A DNA stretch of 51,489 nt from an uncultured Treponema sp. (GTDB lineage: Bacteria > Spirochaetota > Spirochaetia > Treponematales > Treponemataceae), in NCBI GenBank assembly GCA_938039145.1, contig CALHVG010000080.1, positions 1-51,489 on the forward strand, written 5' to 3'. The position numbers and the translations under genes are program-made. A model generated the notes under the pieces. It did no database searches. It saw only the letters and a list, made by a program, of their open reading frames with translations, and was not told where the DNA came from. This document shows positions 18,300-27,438 of the stretch, one piece after another; position 1 is the stretch's first letter, and every line of letters begins with the position of its first letter.

Positions 18300-20417
18300 T
18301 TAAAGTTTAAATTTTTCTACTTCGTGGGCAAGCGAATCAATGCTTTCTTTGTTTTTCTGGCTTAGCATGTTCACTTCCTGTATGGAATGATTTATTTGCA
18401 AGGCACCCGATGCCATTTCTTCGATGCTGTTGTTGATTATTTTGGTCATGTTGTCGAGTTTATGCATTTCAACTGCAACTTGTTTTCCGCCTATAAGCAT
18501 TTCTTCCGAACCGTTTCGGACTTCGGAGCTTACTCCGCCGATTGTTTTTATTTCTGTGAGAACATTGCGACTTGCTTCCACTTGACGAGTAAGAACATCA
18601 TTGAGTTTCTTTTCCTTTTCTTGCGCCTCTGCGACCAAATCGGAAACTTTGTCGAACGAATTTTCTATGTTGCTGCTTGCCAACGAAATTTCATCGATTA
18701 TTTTAAGAGTTTCGTTGATGGCTTCGGTAATCTGCTTTCCCTGCATCGAACTTTCTTCTGCTAATTTTCGTATTTCATCGGCGACGACGGCAAATCCTTT
18801 TCCTGTTTCGCCTGCGTGGGCGGCTTCGATGGCGGCGTTCATCGCCAACAGGTTTGTTTGGTCAGCGATGTTTAAAATTATGTTGCTGGCTTCAATGAGC
18901 GAAGTCGATTTTTCTGCGATTTTTGACACGGTGTCGTTTGCCGTATGCGCACCTTCCTTGCCGCTGATTATTGCATGCTGAATCAGATCCATGACTTCTT
19001 TTGTTTCGGCAAAAATCACTTTTGTGGCATCCACTTCTCTGTGCATTCCGGCAATGGAATATGCGGAAGATTCTATGCTGCTAGTTTGCAGTTTGATTTT
19101 TTCGTTCAGGCTTTCAATCGTGCGGATTATTTCTTCGATGGTTGAAGAAGTTTCCGTTACGCTGGAAGCCTGATCGAAAGTCTGCTGCATTATGCTGTCT
19201 ATATGAGAACTAATTTGATTGATAGAGGCGGTTGTTTTTGTCATGTTGGAAGCCAGATCGTCTCCGATTGAATTCATCGCCTCTGTCTGCGATGAAATGT
19301 TTTTAAGAGAGTTGGAAATTGTTGAGATAGTTTCGTTGAAATATCTTGAAAGCAAAAAGAATTCATCGTTTCCGGTGATGGTAAGCCGTCCTGTGTAATC
19401 GGATTTTTCAGAGACCTCTTTAAGAACCCCCATGATTTGGCGTATAGGACGGGTTATATTCAAGGAAAATAACAGTGCAACGGCAAGGAATATCACGAAC
19501 AGTATAGAGCCGATTAAAATCATGGTTTTTATGATTGTATAGTAATCCGCAAAGACTTCTTTTTTTGTCATAAAGCCAATAAGTTTCCAGCCGGTGTGTT
19601 CCATGGTGTAAACTACGGCGAACCATTTTTCGCCGTTCATTGTAAGAGAAACGTTTCCTTCCTTAACTTTTCCCAACGCATCAAATCCATTGATTTTTAT
19701 TTCTTCTATCTTTTTGAAGTTGAATTCTTTATTTACAGGGTCTGCAAGGATAGTGTTGTCGCCCTGCACCAGCATTACATGACCGGTTTTTCCTATCTTG
19801 AATTTTGAAATCATGTCCGTCAGTTGGTTCAGCGTGACTTCTATACTGACATTTCCTATGTGTTCGTTGCTGGGGGAATCCACGCTTTTCGAAAGGCAAA
19901 CAACAACATCTCCGACGGTGGAAAGATATGCATTTGTGATAATTCTTTTTCCGTGATTTTCCGTGGCTGAAATATACCAGCCTCGCTTGCGAGGATCGTA
20001 ACCCGCAGACATGAATCCGTCGAAATTCGTGGCATAGCCGCCCCATTTTGTTCCAAGATAAACTTCAACATATTCGGGAAATGCTGAATGTACTCGCTTG
20101 AACAAAGAGACAAGCCGTTTTTCATTTTCGCTCTTTACAGTGTCCGAGGCTTTCACGTCTGTTTTATTATTCACATACGAGTTGATGGAATCATCCGCGG
20201 CTTTACAATATGGATGTTCGGCAAGCATATTCAGCACATTTGTGGTGTTGCCAAAAAACAGATCGATTCCGTTTTCAACAAGTTTCATGTCCCTAAGAAC
20301 AGTTCCTCTGAATGATTCCATATCGGATTTTTTTACCTGAAATCCTATTATCAAGGATACAAGGATAACCAAATTCACAATTATGGAAATAAAAATTAAG
20401 ACAAGCTTTTTCCTCAC
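18300..20417 (-). CDS. Methyl-accepting chemotaxis protein (second of three), start disrupted
   Basis: A 705-residue chemoreceptor: membrane helix at residues 4-25, Cache sensor with DPRKRGWYISATENHG, second membrane helix near 290-312, HAMP, and signalling domain with ADQTNLLAMNAAIEAAHAGE. As it stands it must start at GTG 20417, which has no proper ribosome binding site and lacks the usual cytoplasmic N-terminal stretch. A better ATG with GGGA upstream lies at 20446 but is out of frame by one base across an A7/T5 run (see findings). Confidence 0.9.
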   Translation of the reverse strand: MRKKLVLIFISIIVNLVILVSLIIGFQVKKSDMESFRGTVLRDMKLVENGIDLFFGNTTNVLNMLAEHPYCKAADDSINSYVNNKTDVKASDTVKSENEKRLVSLFKRVHSAFPEYVEVYLGTKWGGYATNFDGFMSAGYDPRKRGWYISATENHGKRIITNAYLSTVGDVVVCLSKSVDSPSNEHIGNVSIEVTLNQLTDMISKFKIGKTGHVMLVQGDNTILADPVNKEFNFKKIEEIKINGFDALGKVKEGNVSLTMNGEKWFAVVYTMEHTGWKLIGFMTKKEVFADYYTIIKTMILIGSILFVIFLAVALLFSLNITRPIRQIMGVLKEVSEKSDYTGRLTITGNDEFFLLSRYFNETISTISNSLKNISSQTEAMNSIGDDLASNMTKTTASINQISSHIDSIMQQTFDQASSVTETSSTIEEIIRTIESLNEKIKLQTSSIESSAYSIAGMHREVDATKVIFAETKEVMDLIQHAIISGKEGAHTANDTVSKIAEKSTSLIEASNIILNIADQTNLLAMNAAIEAAHAGETGKGFAVVADEIRKLAEESSMQGKQITEAINETLKIIDEISLASSNIENSFDKVSDLVAEAQEKEKKLNDVLTRQVEASRNVLTEIKTIGGVSSEVRNGSEEMLIGGKQVAVEMHKLDNMTKIINNSIEEMASGALQINHSIQEVNMLSQKNKESIDSLAHEVEKFKL

Positions 20418-20419
20418 GG

Positions 20420-20446
20420 AAAAATTTTTTTGCTGTTGTTTTTCAT
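20420..20446 (-). other. Probable frameshifted true start of the second MCP gene
   Basis: On the minus strand the ATG at 20446 encodes MKNNSKKIFP and then TGA. Adding one base in the run of seven A (20425-20431) or five T (20420-20424) would give MKNNSKKNFSVRKKLVLIF, joining the receptor frame and closely resembling the third MCP's MKKRFSLKNKLIFIF. GGGA lies just upstream of this ATG. Phase variation, a fixed mutation or a sequencing error would all explain it. Confidence 0.6.
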
Positions 20447-20707
20447 GAGAGTTCCCTTTGGTTAATTATGATGGATGAATACAATTTTGTTTTGTAAATT
20501 CCTCTAGTTGCATCAAGTTTACTATGACAGGAATGGAAGATACAAGAGCGCAAGCATGATTCGGGCAAATCTAACTGAAAGTTATTTTGACGGAAGTGCA
20601 GGCGGATAAAAATCATATAAACGATTCGCCTTTCATGCAACATTTCGATTTAGGTTTTTAATTGTCGAGTTTTCCGACGGGATTCGGCTGGTGCTGTATT
20701 GCTTGAG
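20447..20707. other. Intergenic region upstream of the second MCP gene
   Basis: About 260 bp separate the second MCP start from the pnt terminator. It must hold the MCP promoter on the minus strand. A 66-codon minus-strand frame here has no ribosome binding site, no recognisable motif and looks like chance. Nothing else was identified. Confidence 0.4.
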
Positions 20708-20770
20708 AAAATAAAACTCCCCAAGTTTCATTTACCTTTGTCGGATTTTGTACTTGGGGAGTTTTATTTT
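20708..20770. terminator. Terminator after pntB
   Basis: A long stem of about 18 bp (20708-20725 paired with 20752-20770, core ACTCCCC and GGGGAGT) with A/T flanks directly follows the pntB stop on the minus strand. It would also end plus-strand transcription. Confidence 0.85.
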
Positions 20771-20774
20771 GGAT

Positions 20775-22214
20775 TTAATTATTGAATTCCGCCGCCAGTT
20801 GAGTGACGGTTGATTTTGCGTCTCCGTAAATCATCAATGTATTGTCATTGGTAAAAAGCGGATTTTCAAGGCCGGAAAATCCGGTTCCCTTCCCTCTTTT
20901 TAGAACGAAAACCGTTTTTGCCTCGAATGCGTTTACAATCGGCATTCCGTATATCGGAGAACTTTCGTCGTGGATTGCGTCCGGATTCACAACATCGTTT
21001 GCTCCGATTATTATTGCTACATCGACGTTGCTCATCTGAGGATTCATTTCGTCGGCAGTTTTAAGTTGTTCGTAAGGCACATTTGCTTCTGCCAAAAGCA
21101 CGTTCATGTGACCGGGCATTCGACCTGCAACCGGATGGATTGCAAAATTAACTTCAGCTCCGTTATCTTCCAATTTGTCGCAAAGTTCTTTTACGGCGTG
21201 CTGAGCTTGTGCCACCGCCATTCCGTAACCCGGAACTATGCATACATTCTTTGCGGCTTCAAGCACAAGGAATGCATCTTCAACGGATAGAGATTTTGGT
21301 TCTTTTTCAGAAGCGGCGGTACCGCTCTTTTTCTTTGCGCCAAAACTTTTGAACAGAAGATTTGAAAATTTTCGGTTCATCGCTTTGCACATTATAAGTG
21401 TAAGGATAAGACCGGAAGCTCCCACTAAACATCCTGAAACCACAAGAACCGTATTGTTTATGGCGAATCCGGCAAAAGCCGCTGCAAGCCCCGACAAAGC
21501 GTTCAAGAAAGAGATGATTACCGGCATATCACCGCCGCCGATAGGAATCACCATCGTAAAGCCGAGTATAAGGAAGACCGCTACCGTAACCACGATTCCG
21601 TATAATTCAATCTGAGCAAAACCGAACGGATTTTCTGCGTCAAAAAACGAGTATGCAAGGATGGCAACACTTCCGATTGCGCAAAGAATTGCATTTATGG
21701 CGTTTTTTCCGGGAATTGAGACATTCTTTTTGAACGCCTTGCCTGAAAGTTTTCCCCACGCTACAACTGAACCTGTAAAAGCTACCGCGCCAATGGCGAT
21801 TGTAAGTCCAAGGGAAATTGCGGTGAATGCGTCCCCTTTTTCCATTTTTCCATTTATGTAGGAAACGTATTGTGCTACGGCAACCAAAAGCGAAGAAAGT
21901 CCGCCAAATCCGTTGAAAAGCGCTACAAGCTGCGGCATTCCTGTCATCTGAACTTTTTTTGACCAAACTATGCCTACCAAAGAGCCGAAGATGATTGCCG
22001 CCGCAATGTAAACGTATCCGTTAAGGAAGATATCCGTATTCCAGGTTCCTAATACCTGCTTTTCGCTAAGAACCGTAACGCAGGCAATCAACATTCCTAT
22101 CGACGAATAAAGATTTCCTTTGCGGGCGGAACTTGCTTTTCCTAAGAGTTTGATTCCTCTGATAAAAAAGATACAGGAAATCATGTATAGAATTTTTATG
22201 ATTATGTCTGACAT
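20775..22214 (-). CDS. pntB: NAD(P) transhydrogenase subunit beta
   Basis: PntB is the membrane plus NADP(H)-binding subunit of the proton-translocating transhydrogenase. The 479-residue protein has about nine membrane helices in the first ~270 residues and a C-terminal NADP domain (dIII) with VCIVPGYGMAVAQAQHAVKEL and AIHPVAGRMPGHMNVLLAEA. Its start codon overlaps the pntAB stop by one base. Length and motifs are complete. Confidence 0.96.
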   Translation of the reverse strand: MSDIIIKILYMISCIFFIRGIKLLGKASSARKGNLYSSIGMLIACVTVLSEKQVLGTWNTDIFLNGYVYIAAAIIFGSLVGIVWSKKVQMTGMPQLVALFNGFGGLSSLLVAVAQYVSYINGKMEKGDAFTAISLGLTIAIGAVAFTGSVVAWGKLSGKAFKKNVSIPGKNAINAILCAIGSVAILAYSFFDAENPFGFAQIELYGIVVTVAVFLILGFTMVIPIGGGDMPVIISFLNALSGLAAAFAGFAINNTVLVVSGCLVGASGLILTLIMCKAMNRKFSNLLFKSFGAKKKSGTAASEKEPKSLSVEDAFLVLEAAKNVCIVPGYGMAVAQAQHAVKELCDKLEDNGAEVNFAIHPVAGRMPGHMNVLLAEANVPYEQLKTADEMNPQMSNVDVAIIIGANDVVNPDAIHDESSPIYGMPIVNAFEAKTVFVLKRGKGTGFSGLENPLFTNDNTLMIYGDAKSTVTQLAAEFNN

Positions 22215-22510
22215 TACTTTTTACCATCCTTAGCGTCTTTTTTCTTGAACATTCCGAGCATCCGGTCTGTCACAAGATAGCCGCCTACAACGTTTATTGT
22301 TGCGAACACTATAGCCAAAAATCCTAGAATAAGTCCGATTTTTCCGCCAACACCGATAGCAGTAACCGTAATCGCACCGACAACCGTTATTCCCGAAATC
22401 GCATTTGTTCCGGACATCAGCGGCGTGTGCAGCTGAGATGGGACTTTTGAAATCAGTTCGACACCTAAAAAAGCCGAAATGACAAAAACAAAAATAAGCA
22501 TTATATCCAT
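22214..22510 (-). CDS. pntAB: NAD(P) transhydrogenase subunit alpha part 2 (membrane part)
   Basis: A 98-residue membrane protein corresponding to the C-terminal membrane segment of a full-length PntA, encoded separately here. It has three helices and the conserved PSQLHTPLMSGTNAISGITVV sequence region. A GAGG site lies before its ATG. The split alpha subunit (PntAA, PntAB, PntB) is the arrangement known from several bacteria and reads as a normal three-subunit enzyme. Confidence 0.94.
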   Translation of the reverse strand: MDIMLIFVFVISAFLGVELISKVPSQLHTPLMSGTNAISGITVVGAITVTAIGVGGKIGLILGFLAIVFATINVVGGYLVTDRMLGMFKKKDAKDGKK

Positions 22511-22515
22511 AATTA

Positions 22516-23643
22516 TTACCTCGTGATAAATCTTTCGTGGATGATTTTTCCGCCGCTTGTCAAAAGGCAGCCTTTCATGATTGGCTCTTCAAGATTCATC
22601 TTGAATTCCTTTGATTCTTTGTCGTAGAAGTGCGACAGAAAAGCCGTTATGTTTCCTGAGAACATTTTTGAAGCATCGTAGGGGACTTGCCGTTCAAGCA
22701 TATCCCCGGACATTATAGTCACTCCGTTTTCTGTAACCACTTCTTCAAACAGTTTTGAGCCTTCCACGTTTCCGCCCGTAGAAACAGCCATATCCACGAT
22801 GATTGAGCCTGGCATCATGCGATTGATTACAGATTTTTCAATCAGCCTTGGTGCTTTTCGCCCAAAAACTTTTGCGGTGGTGATTACTATATTGGAACGT
22901 TCGCAGACTTTTGCCTGCACTTCCTTCTGTTTTGCGATTTGTTCGGGTGTAAGTTCTTTTGCATATCCTTGGGTGGTCTGCCCCATTTCGCCCAAATCGA
23001 TTTTCACAAATGATGCGCCAAGCGATTTTACCTGCTCCTCGACAACCGGACGGGTATCAAAAGCGTCAACCCTGGCACCAAGACGTTTTGCGGTTGCGAT
23101 TGCCTGAAGACCGGCAACCCCCACGCCAATTATGAAAACCCTGGCAGGATTTATAGTGCCTGCCGGAGTAACCATCATTGGCAGAATCTTCGGAAGCTTT
23201 TCCGCGGCGTTCAATACAGCGACGTAGCCCGCCAACGAAGTCTGAGACGACTGAACGTCCATTTTTTGAGCTAAGGTAGAGCGAGGAATCATTTCCAGCG
23301 AAACCGCCTGAATTCCGCTTTCGGCAAACTCGTTCAAGAGTTGGGTTTCGTTGAAAGGATCCATATAGCTTAAATGCAGAGTATCCTTTTTGATTCCCTT
23401 TATAGATTCCGGCTTCATGATTCGAACGATAATTTCGCTGTTTTCGTAGCCGTCTTCTTCTTTTGCGACGATTTTTGCGCCGGCAGAAACGTAGGATTCA
23501 TCGGAGAATCCGCTTTTTATACCGGCTCCGCTTACAACTTGAAGTTCAAATCCCATGGAATTGAGTTTTTTTATGTCGTCGGGAATCAGTGCGACACGAG
23601 TTTCTCGCGGGTCTTTTTCCTTGCAGACGAGGATTTTGTTCAT
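22516..23643 (-). CDS. pntAA: NAD(P) transhydrogenase subunit alpha part 1 (NAD-binding)
   Basis: The 375-residue soluble NAD(H)-binding subunit, in the alanine-dehydrogenase/PntA fold. It begins MNKILVCKEKDPRETRVALI, has RARVFIIGVGVAGLQAIATAKRLGA-type Rossmann sequence near residue 168-185 and AFDTRPVVEEQVKSLGA after it. First gene of the operon; GAGGGG precedes the ATG. The enzyme couples proton entry to NADPH formation at the inner membrane. Confidence 0.95.
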   Translation of the reverse strand: MNKILVCKEKDPRETRVALIPDDIKKLNSMGFELQVVSGAGIKSGFSDESYVSAGAKIVAKEEDGYENSEIIVRIMKPESIKGIKKDTLHLSYMDPFNETQLLNEFAESGIQAVSLEMIPRSTLAQKMDVQSSQTSLAGYVAVLNAAEKLPKILPMMVTPAGTINPARVFIIGVGVAGLQAIATAKRLGARVDAFDTRPVVEEQVKSLGASFVKIDLGEMGQTTQGYAKELTPEQIAKQKEVQAKVCERSNIVITTAKVFGRKAPRLIEKSVINRMMPGSIIVDMAVSTGGNVEGSKLFEEVVTENGVTIMSGDMLERQVPYDASKMFSGNITAFLSHFYDKESKEFKMNLEEPIMKGCLLTSGGKIIHERFITR

Positions 23644-23799
23644 TTTTTACCCCTCTTTTTTTAGAATAAAATAGCAACCGCTAATTTTAGCAATTTATAA
23701 AATTTTGTCCTTGCCGTCTATATATAGTAAGCATTTTTTATTCTCAATAAATAATCGCAGGAAAAAGGCAAAAAAAACATTATCTGCTGCAATTATTTG

Positions 23800-23935
23800 G
23801 GGCGCAGAGTTTGCTCCCACCGGCGTTCCGCCGCCCACTATACGCTCGGTATTTTTGTTCCGCCAAAAAGCCGGAACAAAAATACTGCCTTCGGCACGGC
23901 TCCATGCCGGGCGCAGTTGTAACTGAACTTTCAAT
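23800..23935 (-). repeat. GC-rich dispersed intergenic element (copy 1)
   Basis: A GC-rich island in an AT-rich gap (23644-24012). Read on the minus strand it carries GCATGGAG, then GTGCCGAAGGCAGT, then ACCGAGCG and TCTGC, in the same order as the segment at 36054-36235. Between these lies a 13-bp perfect hairpin (23850-23862 with 23872-23884). Small open frames on both strands across it look like chance products of the repeat. The rest of the gap holds the pntAA promoter and nothing else recognised. Confidence 0.5.
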
Positions 23936-24012
23936 TTGTCTGCCCGAATATCTGTTTTCGCGTTTGAAAGCCGAGAATCTATTTTCAAAGAACTGAATGT
24001 ACTTAAAAAATT

Positions 24013-24465
24013 CTATGCGTTTTCCGCATTGCGCGCGTTAATCAAGTCTTGATCGAATGTTTTCAGTTTCAGCCCGAGCCGTACCGCAAGCTCAAGATAA
24101 GATGCATCATAATAAGACAAGCCGTACTGTTCCGCATATATAAGAATGTTTGCTCGAATTTCGCTGTCTGCAAGCGTGTCTGTGGCAATCGGCAAAAGCG
24201 AAAGATTCCGCTGAATTTCGGCGCATTCCGTTTTTGTTATGCGGGGAACGCCCGTGGCTTTTGACGGTTTTGTGCAATTTAAAAGAACGTTTCCAATTTC
24301 ATACCAAAATAGCGGCGGAACCATAATTTGCCCGTTGTTGTTAATAAGCGAAAATATTTCATCAGCCGCAGATTTCGGTTCGTTTTCGGTTTTGTCCGCA
24401 AGGAAAAACGAGGCGATAAACGAGCAGTCCGCCACAAAACACGGAAACTCAATATTTTCTGCCAT
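24013..24465 (-). CDS. PIN-domain toxin (VapC-like)
   Basis: A 150-residue PIN-fold RNase-like protein. Expected acidic residues are visible: Asp13 (VADCSF), Glu56 (WYEIGN), Asp120 (YYDASYLELA) and Asp138 (TFDQD). VapC toxins cleave tRNA or rRNA when free of antitoxin; the target here is unknown. Its start overlaps the upstream antitoxin gene by 17 bases, the usual coupling in such modules. Nothing appears inactivated. Confidence 0.88.
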   Translation of the reverse strand: MAENIEFPCFVADCSFIASFFLADKTENEPKSAADEIFSLINNNGQIMVPPLFWYEIGNVLLNCTKPSKATGVPRITKTECAEIQRNLSLLPIATDTLADSEIRANILIYAEQYGLSYYDASYLELAVRLGLKLKTFDQDLINARNAENA

Positions 24466-24736
24466 TGTCTTTTACCCTCTGCAATTCCGAAATTGAAATT
24501 GCGGAATTGCGTGCGGCGATTTTTGCGCCGATTGCATCTAATTTGTTAAAAGCTTCAAGCGCCTGAACATTTTTTTTGCGTTCGGGGCTTTGCATTATTG
24601 CAACGGGCTTTCCATTTTTTGTTATGCTGATTACAAGTCCGGCTTGAACTTTTCGTAAGAGTTCCGAAAAATACGTTTTAGCGTCAAAAGAACCGACTTC
24701 ATAATTATTATTGTTCAAAACAAGCGATAGAGCCAT
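24449..24736 (-). CDS. Phd/YefM-family antitoxin
   Basis: A 95-residue protein with the Phd/YefM DNA-binding pattern: YEVGSFDAKTYFSELLRKVQ, then GLVISITKNGKPVAIM. Such antitoxins repress their own operon and neutralise the partner toxin through the C-terminal part. A strong AGGAGG site precedes the ATG. It is first in a two-gene unit with the PIN toxin, a common Phd-with-VapC combination. Confidence 0.88.
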   Translation of the reverse strand: MALSLVLNNNNYEVGSFDAKTYFSELLRKVQAGLVISITKNGKPVAIMQSPERKKNVQALEAFNKLDAIGAKIAARNSAISISELQRVKDNGRKY

Positions 24737-24869
24737 AGAATCCTCCTAATTAATACAAAACTTTGCGAACAGTTTTTATTTTCCGCGCCTGAAATAAAGA
24801 ATATATAGAAATATAGAAAAAGTCAACTAGATTTTAAACCGGTTTTTATATAAAAATGTATTTTTTGCG

Positions 24870-25020
24870 GAAAAAGCGGAGGAGCCGTGCATTAGGCAAT
24901 GGAAGGGTGCGAAGCTGCCGCCGGACTGAACGAGCCGAGGCGAGAGAAGGATGCGACCGGAGCGAAAGCGGAACCCCGGAGCTGCCGACGGCGGCTTGCC
25001 GACGGAATGCCCTGATAAAA
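24870..25020. repeat. GC-rich intergenic island upstream of efp
   Basis: Within the 388-bp gap between the antitoxin and efp lies a sharply GC-rich island containing several palindromic pieces (for example CTGCCGACGGCGG near 24980). It encodes only a chance-looking Arg-rich frame. It resembles a dispersed repeat but differs from the copies at 23800 and 36054. The A/T-rich flanks probably hold the two divergent promoters. Confidence 0.35.
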
Positions 25021-25124
25021 ATCAATGGTGCGACTTTTCTTGAGGTTTTCGATAGATGACTTTAATTTGAAAACATTGTAATATTAAGCACCACACTTAA
25101 ACTTTTTTTACAGAGGTTACAGAT

Positions 25125-25694
25125 ATGTTAATGACATCACAGTTGAAAGTTGGAACAGCTTTTATGTATGAAGGAAATCCGCTTATCGTTCAGAAAATGC
25201 TCGGTCAGCGTTCAGGACGCGCTGGAATGGTTACAAATCTTCGAGTGCAGAACCTTGTTACTAAATCCACGATGGATCTTGGAATTGATGCCGGCGAAAA
25301 GTTCGACGAGGTTGACCTTGAGTCCCATGTTACAAAACTTTCGTATATTGACGGAGATACTTATGTGTTCATGGATCAGGAATCCTACGAACAATTTGAA
25401 CTTCCAAAAGATAATTTGGGCGATTATGCCGGATATATCACTCCCGAAGACGAGCTTGACGTTAAGCTTACGTTTTACGAGGGAAAACCGGTCGGTATAG
25501 ATATGCCTGTTCAGGTAACGCGGACGATAACCTATACCGAGCCCGGCATAAAAGGCGACACTTCCGGAAAATCGTTGAAGCCTGCAACGCTTGACACCGG
25601 CATTGAGGTTCGAGTTCCTTTGTTTATCAGCGACGGAGAACGAATCGTTATAGACACAAGAGACGGTTCGTTCGTGGAAAGGGCAAAAAACTAG
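25125..25694 (+). CDS. efp: Elongation factor P, Arg32 (EarP-type) subclass
   Basis: EF-P relieves ribosome stalling at proline runs. The 189-residue protein has three domains and the family signatures YTEPGIKGDTSGK and the C-terminal DGERIVIDTRDGSFVERAK. At the tip of domain I it reads QRSGRAGM, with Arg at position 32 where the Escherichia coli factor has the modified lysine (K34). SGR at this position is the form rhamnosylated by EarP in Pseudomonas and Neisseria. AGAGG precedes the ATG; a second in-frame ATG is codon 3. Confidence 0.95.
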   Translation: MLMTSQLKVGTAFMYEGNPLIVQKMLGQRSGRAGMVTNLRVQNLVTKSTMDLGIDAGEKFDEVDLESHVTKLSYIDGDTYVFMDQESYEQFELPKDNLGDYAGYITPEDELDVKLTFYEGKPVGIDMPVQVTRTITYTEPGIKGDTSGKSLKPATLDTGIEVRVPLFISDGERIVIDTRDGSFVERAKN

Positions 25695-26025
25695 GCGGCA
25701 ATTTTATAGAAAATTCGCCGGATAAAAACGCCGTCTAATAAATTTGTTCCGAATTGACTTCGGATTGGCAAAAATAGCGACAGTTCAAAGAAATTTTGGC
25801 TGCCGCTATTTTTTTATTTTGGGGAGAAATTGGTGTTCCGTGATTGACAGGGAAAAAACGGAATCAGGCACTTATTAAGAACGGCATATCCCGACATTTT
25901 TGAAAGCGGTGTTGATTTTCGCAGAAATAATTTAGCCCAAAAAGTCAAATATGCCGGCTGATGATTGTTGATTTTGTGAAGATTTTGCTTTAGTTGAAAC
26001 GTACTTTTGCAAAAAATTGCAGTTT
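25695..26025. other. Intergenic region after efp, with terminator
   Basis: An imperfect 14-bp stem (25770-25783 with 25800-25813) followed by T marks the efp terminator. Beyond it, about 25850-25960 contains a plus-strand open stretch of 37 codons bounded by stops (GIRHLLRTAYPDIFESGVDF) without a start or ribosome site; it could be a gene fragment but I do not recognise it. The remainder shows nothing. Confidence 0.45.
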
Positions 26026-27423
26026 TTATCTGACAGCTTCTTCGATTCTTCGGACAGTTTCCGCGATTTTTTCTTTTTTTATTCCGCTGTAGTTTACCAC
26101 AAAAGTTTTGTCGTCATTTTTGGGGATTTTTTGATAATAAAAGTTTTTGAGAAGCGGAAGATTTATGCCCCGCTCTTTCAGGCGTTTTTCAAGTTCTTCC
26201 GAAGAATATTTGCTATCGATTTTTAAAAGAAAATGCAGTCCGGATTCTTTTTCGTGGAAACTTGAAATTTTTGAAAGAGCGCTGTTCTGCAATGCGCCAA
26301 TCAGGTTGTTGCGTAGATTTCTATAAAAATTTTTCATGCGGATTATGTGTTTTTCGTAATGGCCTTCCGAAATGAAGCGGGCTAGGGTGTATTGTTCGAA
26401 CGCACTTACGGGGCATGAATAGAATCCCAGCTTTTCTTCAAAAAGGGGAATAAGCCGTTCGGGAAGCACCATGAAACTTATCCTGAAAGATGGCGCCAGC
26501 GTTTTGGTGAAGGAATTTATATATATGACTTTCCCGGATGGATCGGTGCTTTGCAGGGTTGGAAGAGGTTTTCCGATAAACCGGAATTCGCTGTCGTAGT
26601 CATCTTCTAAAATGTAGCGGTTGTTTCCAGTGTTTGCCCAAGCAAGAATTTCTTGGCGGCGGCGGATTGGCATGATTATTCCCGTGGGGAAATGATGGTT
26701 TGGACAAACATGAGCCACATTTGCGCCTGATTTTTCAAGTTCGTCCGGATTCATGCCATGCTCATCGATTTTTACGGGAAGTGCTTTTGTTCCGTTGAGT
26801 TCAAAGACTTTAGCCGCTCTTCGATAACCCGGATTTTCTACGGCGAAAATATTATTTTGCCCCAAAAGCTGAACTACCATCGAATAAAGATTTTCCGTGC
26901 CTGCTCCGATTACAATCTGTTCGGGTTTTACGTTCATGCTTCGGAATTCCAAAAGATGTTTTACGAGAGCGATTCTAAGTGGAGCGACACCTTTTATTCC
27001 GACTCGTTGAAGGAGTTTTTCGTCCTTGGAATTCAGGATTTGCCGCATCGTGTGCGACCATAGTGCGAATGGAAATTTTTCGTAGCCAGTGGAATTGCTG
27101 CTGAAATCAGCCAGCCATTCTTTTTTTTCGACGAGATTTTCCTTTGTTTTGACGGAGGAAATATTTTTGTGTTTTACCGGGCGTAGTTCCGTGACGAAAA
27201 AACCTTTTTTTTCAATAGAATAAATGTATCCTTCGGAAATCAGAAGAGAATAGGCGTTCTGCACTGTTATTACGCTGACGCCAAGATTTTCTGCCAAAGT
27301 TCGTTTTGACGGAAGTTTTTCGTTGGGTTTGAGAGTTCCGCTCGATATTTGATTTTTTATGGATAAATAAATCCATTCGCAGAGTCCGCACTTTCCCTTG
27401 CCTTCGAACGAAACGGTAATCAT
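26026..27423 (-). CDS. MocR-type transcription regulator (GntR HTH plus aminotransferase domain)
   Basis: A 465-residue fusion: N-terminal GntR winged helix (about 1-75, with LPSKRTLAENLGVSVITVQNAYSLL) and a class-I aminotransferase-like domain with the PLP-lysine segment INSFTKTLAPSFRISFMV and YILEDDYDSEFRF. MocR proteins sense PLP-linked metabolites and regulate genes such as those for vitamin B6 or amino-acid metabolism. It follows trkH by 15 bases, last in a four-gene operon, so its target may lie elsewhere. Confidence 0.92.
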   Translation of the reverse strand: MITVSFEGKGKCGLCEWIYLSIKNQISSGTLKPNEKLPSKRTLAENLGVSVITVQNAYSLLISEGYIYSIEKKGFFVTELRPVKHKNISSVKTKENLVEKKEWLADFSSNSTGYEKFPFALWSHTMRQILNSKDEKLLQRVGIKGVAPLRIALVKHLLEFRSMNVKPEQIVIGAGTENLYSMVVQLLGQNNIFAVENPGYRRAAKVFELNGTKALPVKIDEHGMNPDELEKSGANVAHVCPNHHFPTGIIMPIRRRQEILAWANTGNNRYILEDDYDSEFRFIGKPLPTLQSTDPSGKVIYINSFTKTLAPSFRISFMVLPERLIPLFEEKLGFYSCPVSAFEQYTLARFISEGHYEKHIIRMKNFYRNLRNNLIGALQNSALSKISSFHEKESGLHFLLKIDSKYSSEELEKRLKERGINLPLLKNFYYQKIPKNDDKTFVVNYSGIKKEKIAETVRRIEEAVR

Positions 27424-27438
27424 AAAAGACCTTTAGAT

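Noticed and set aside
23695..23988. Minus-strand 97-codon frame in the pntAA upstream gap
   Set aside because: It spans the GC-rich dispersed element and has no ribosome site or domain; better explained as repeat sequence.
24856..25059. Arg-rich 67-codon frame upstream of efp
   Set aside because: Composition follows the GC-rich island; no ribosome site and biased Arg/Ala/Gly content typical of noncoding repeats.
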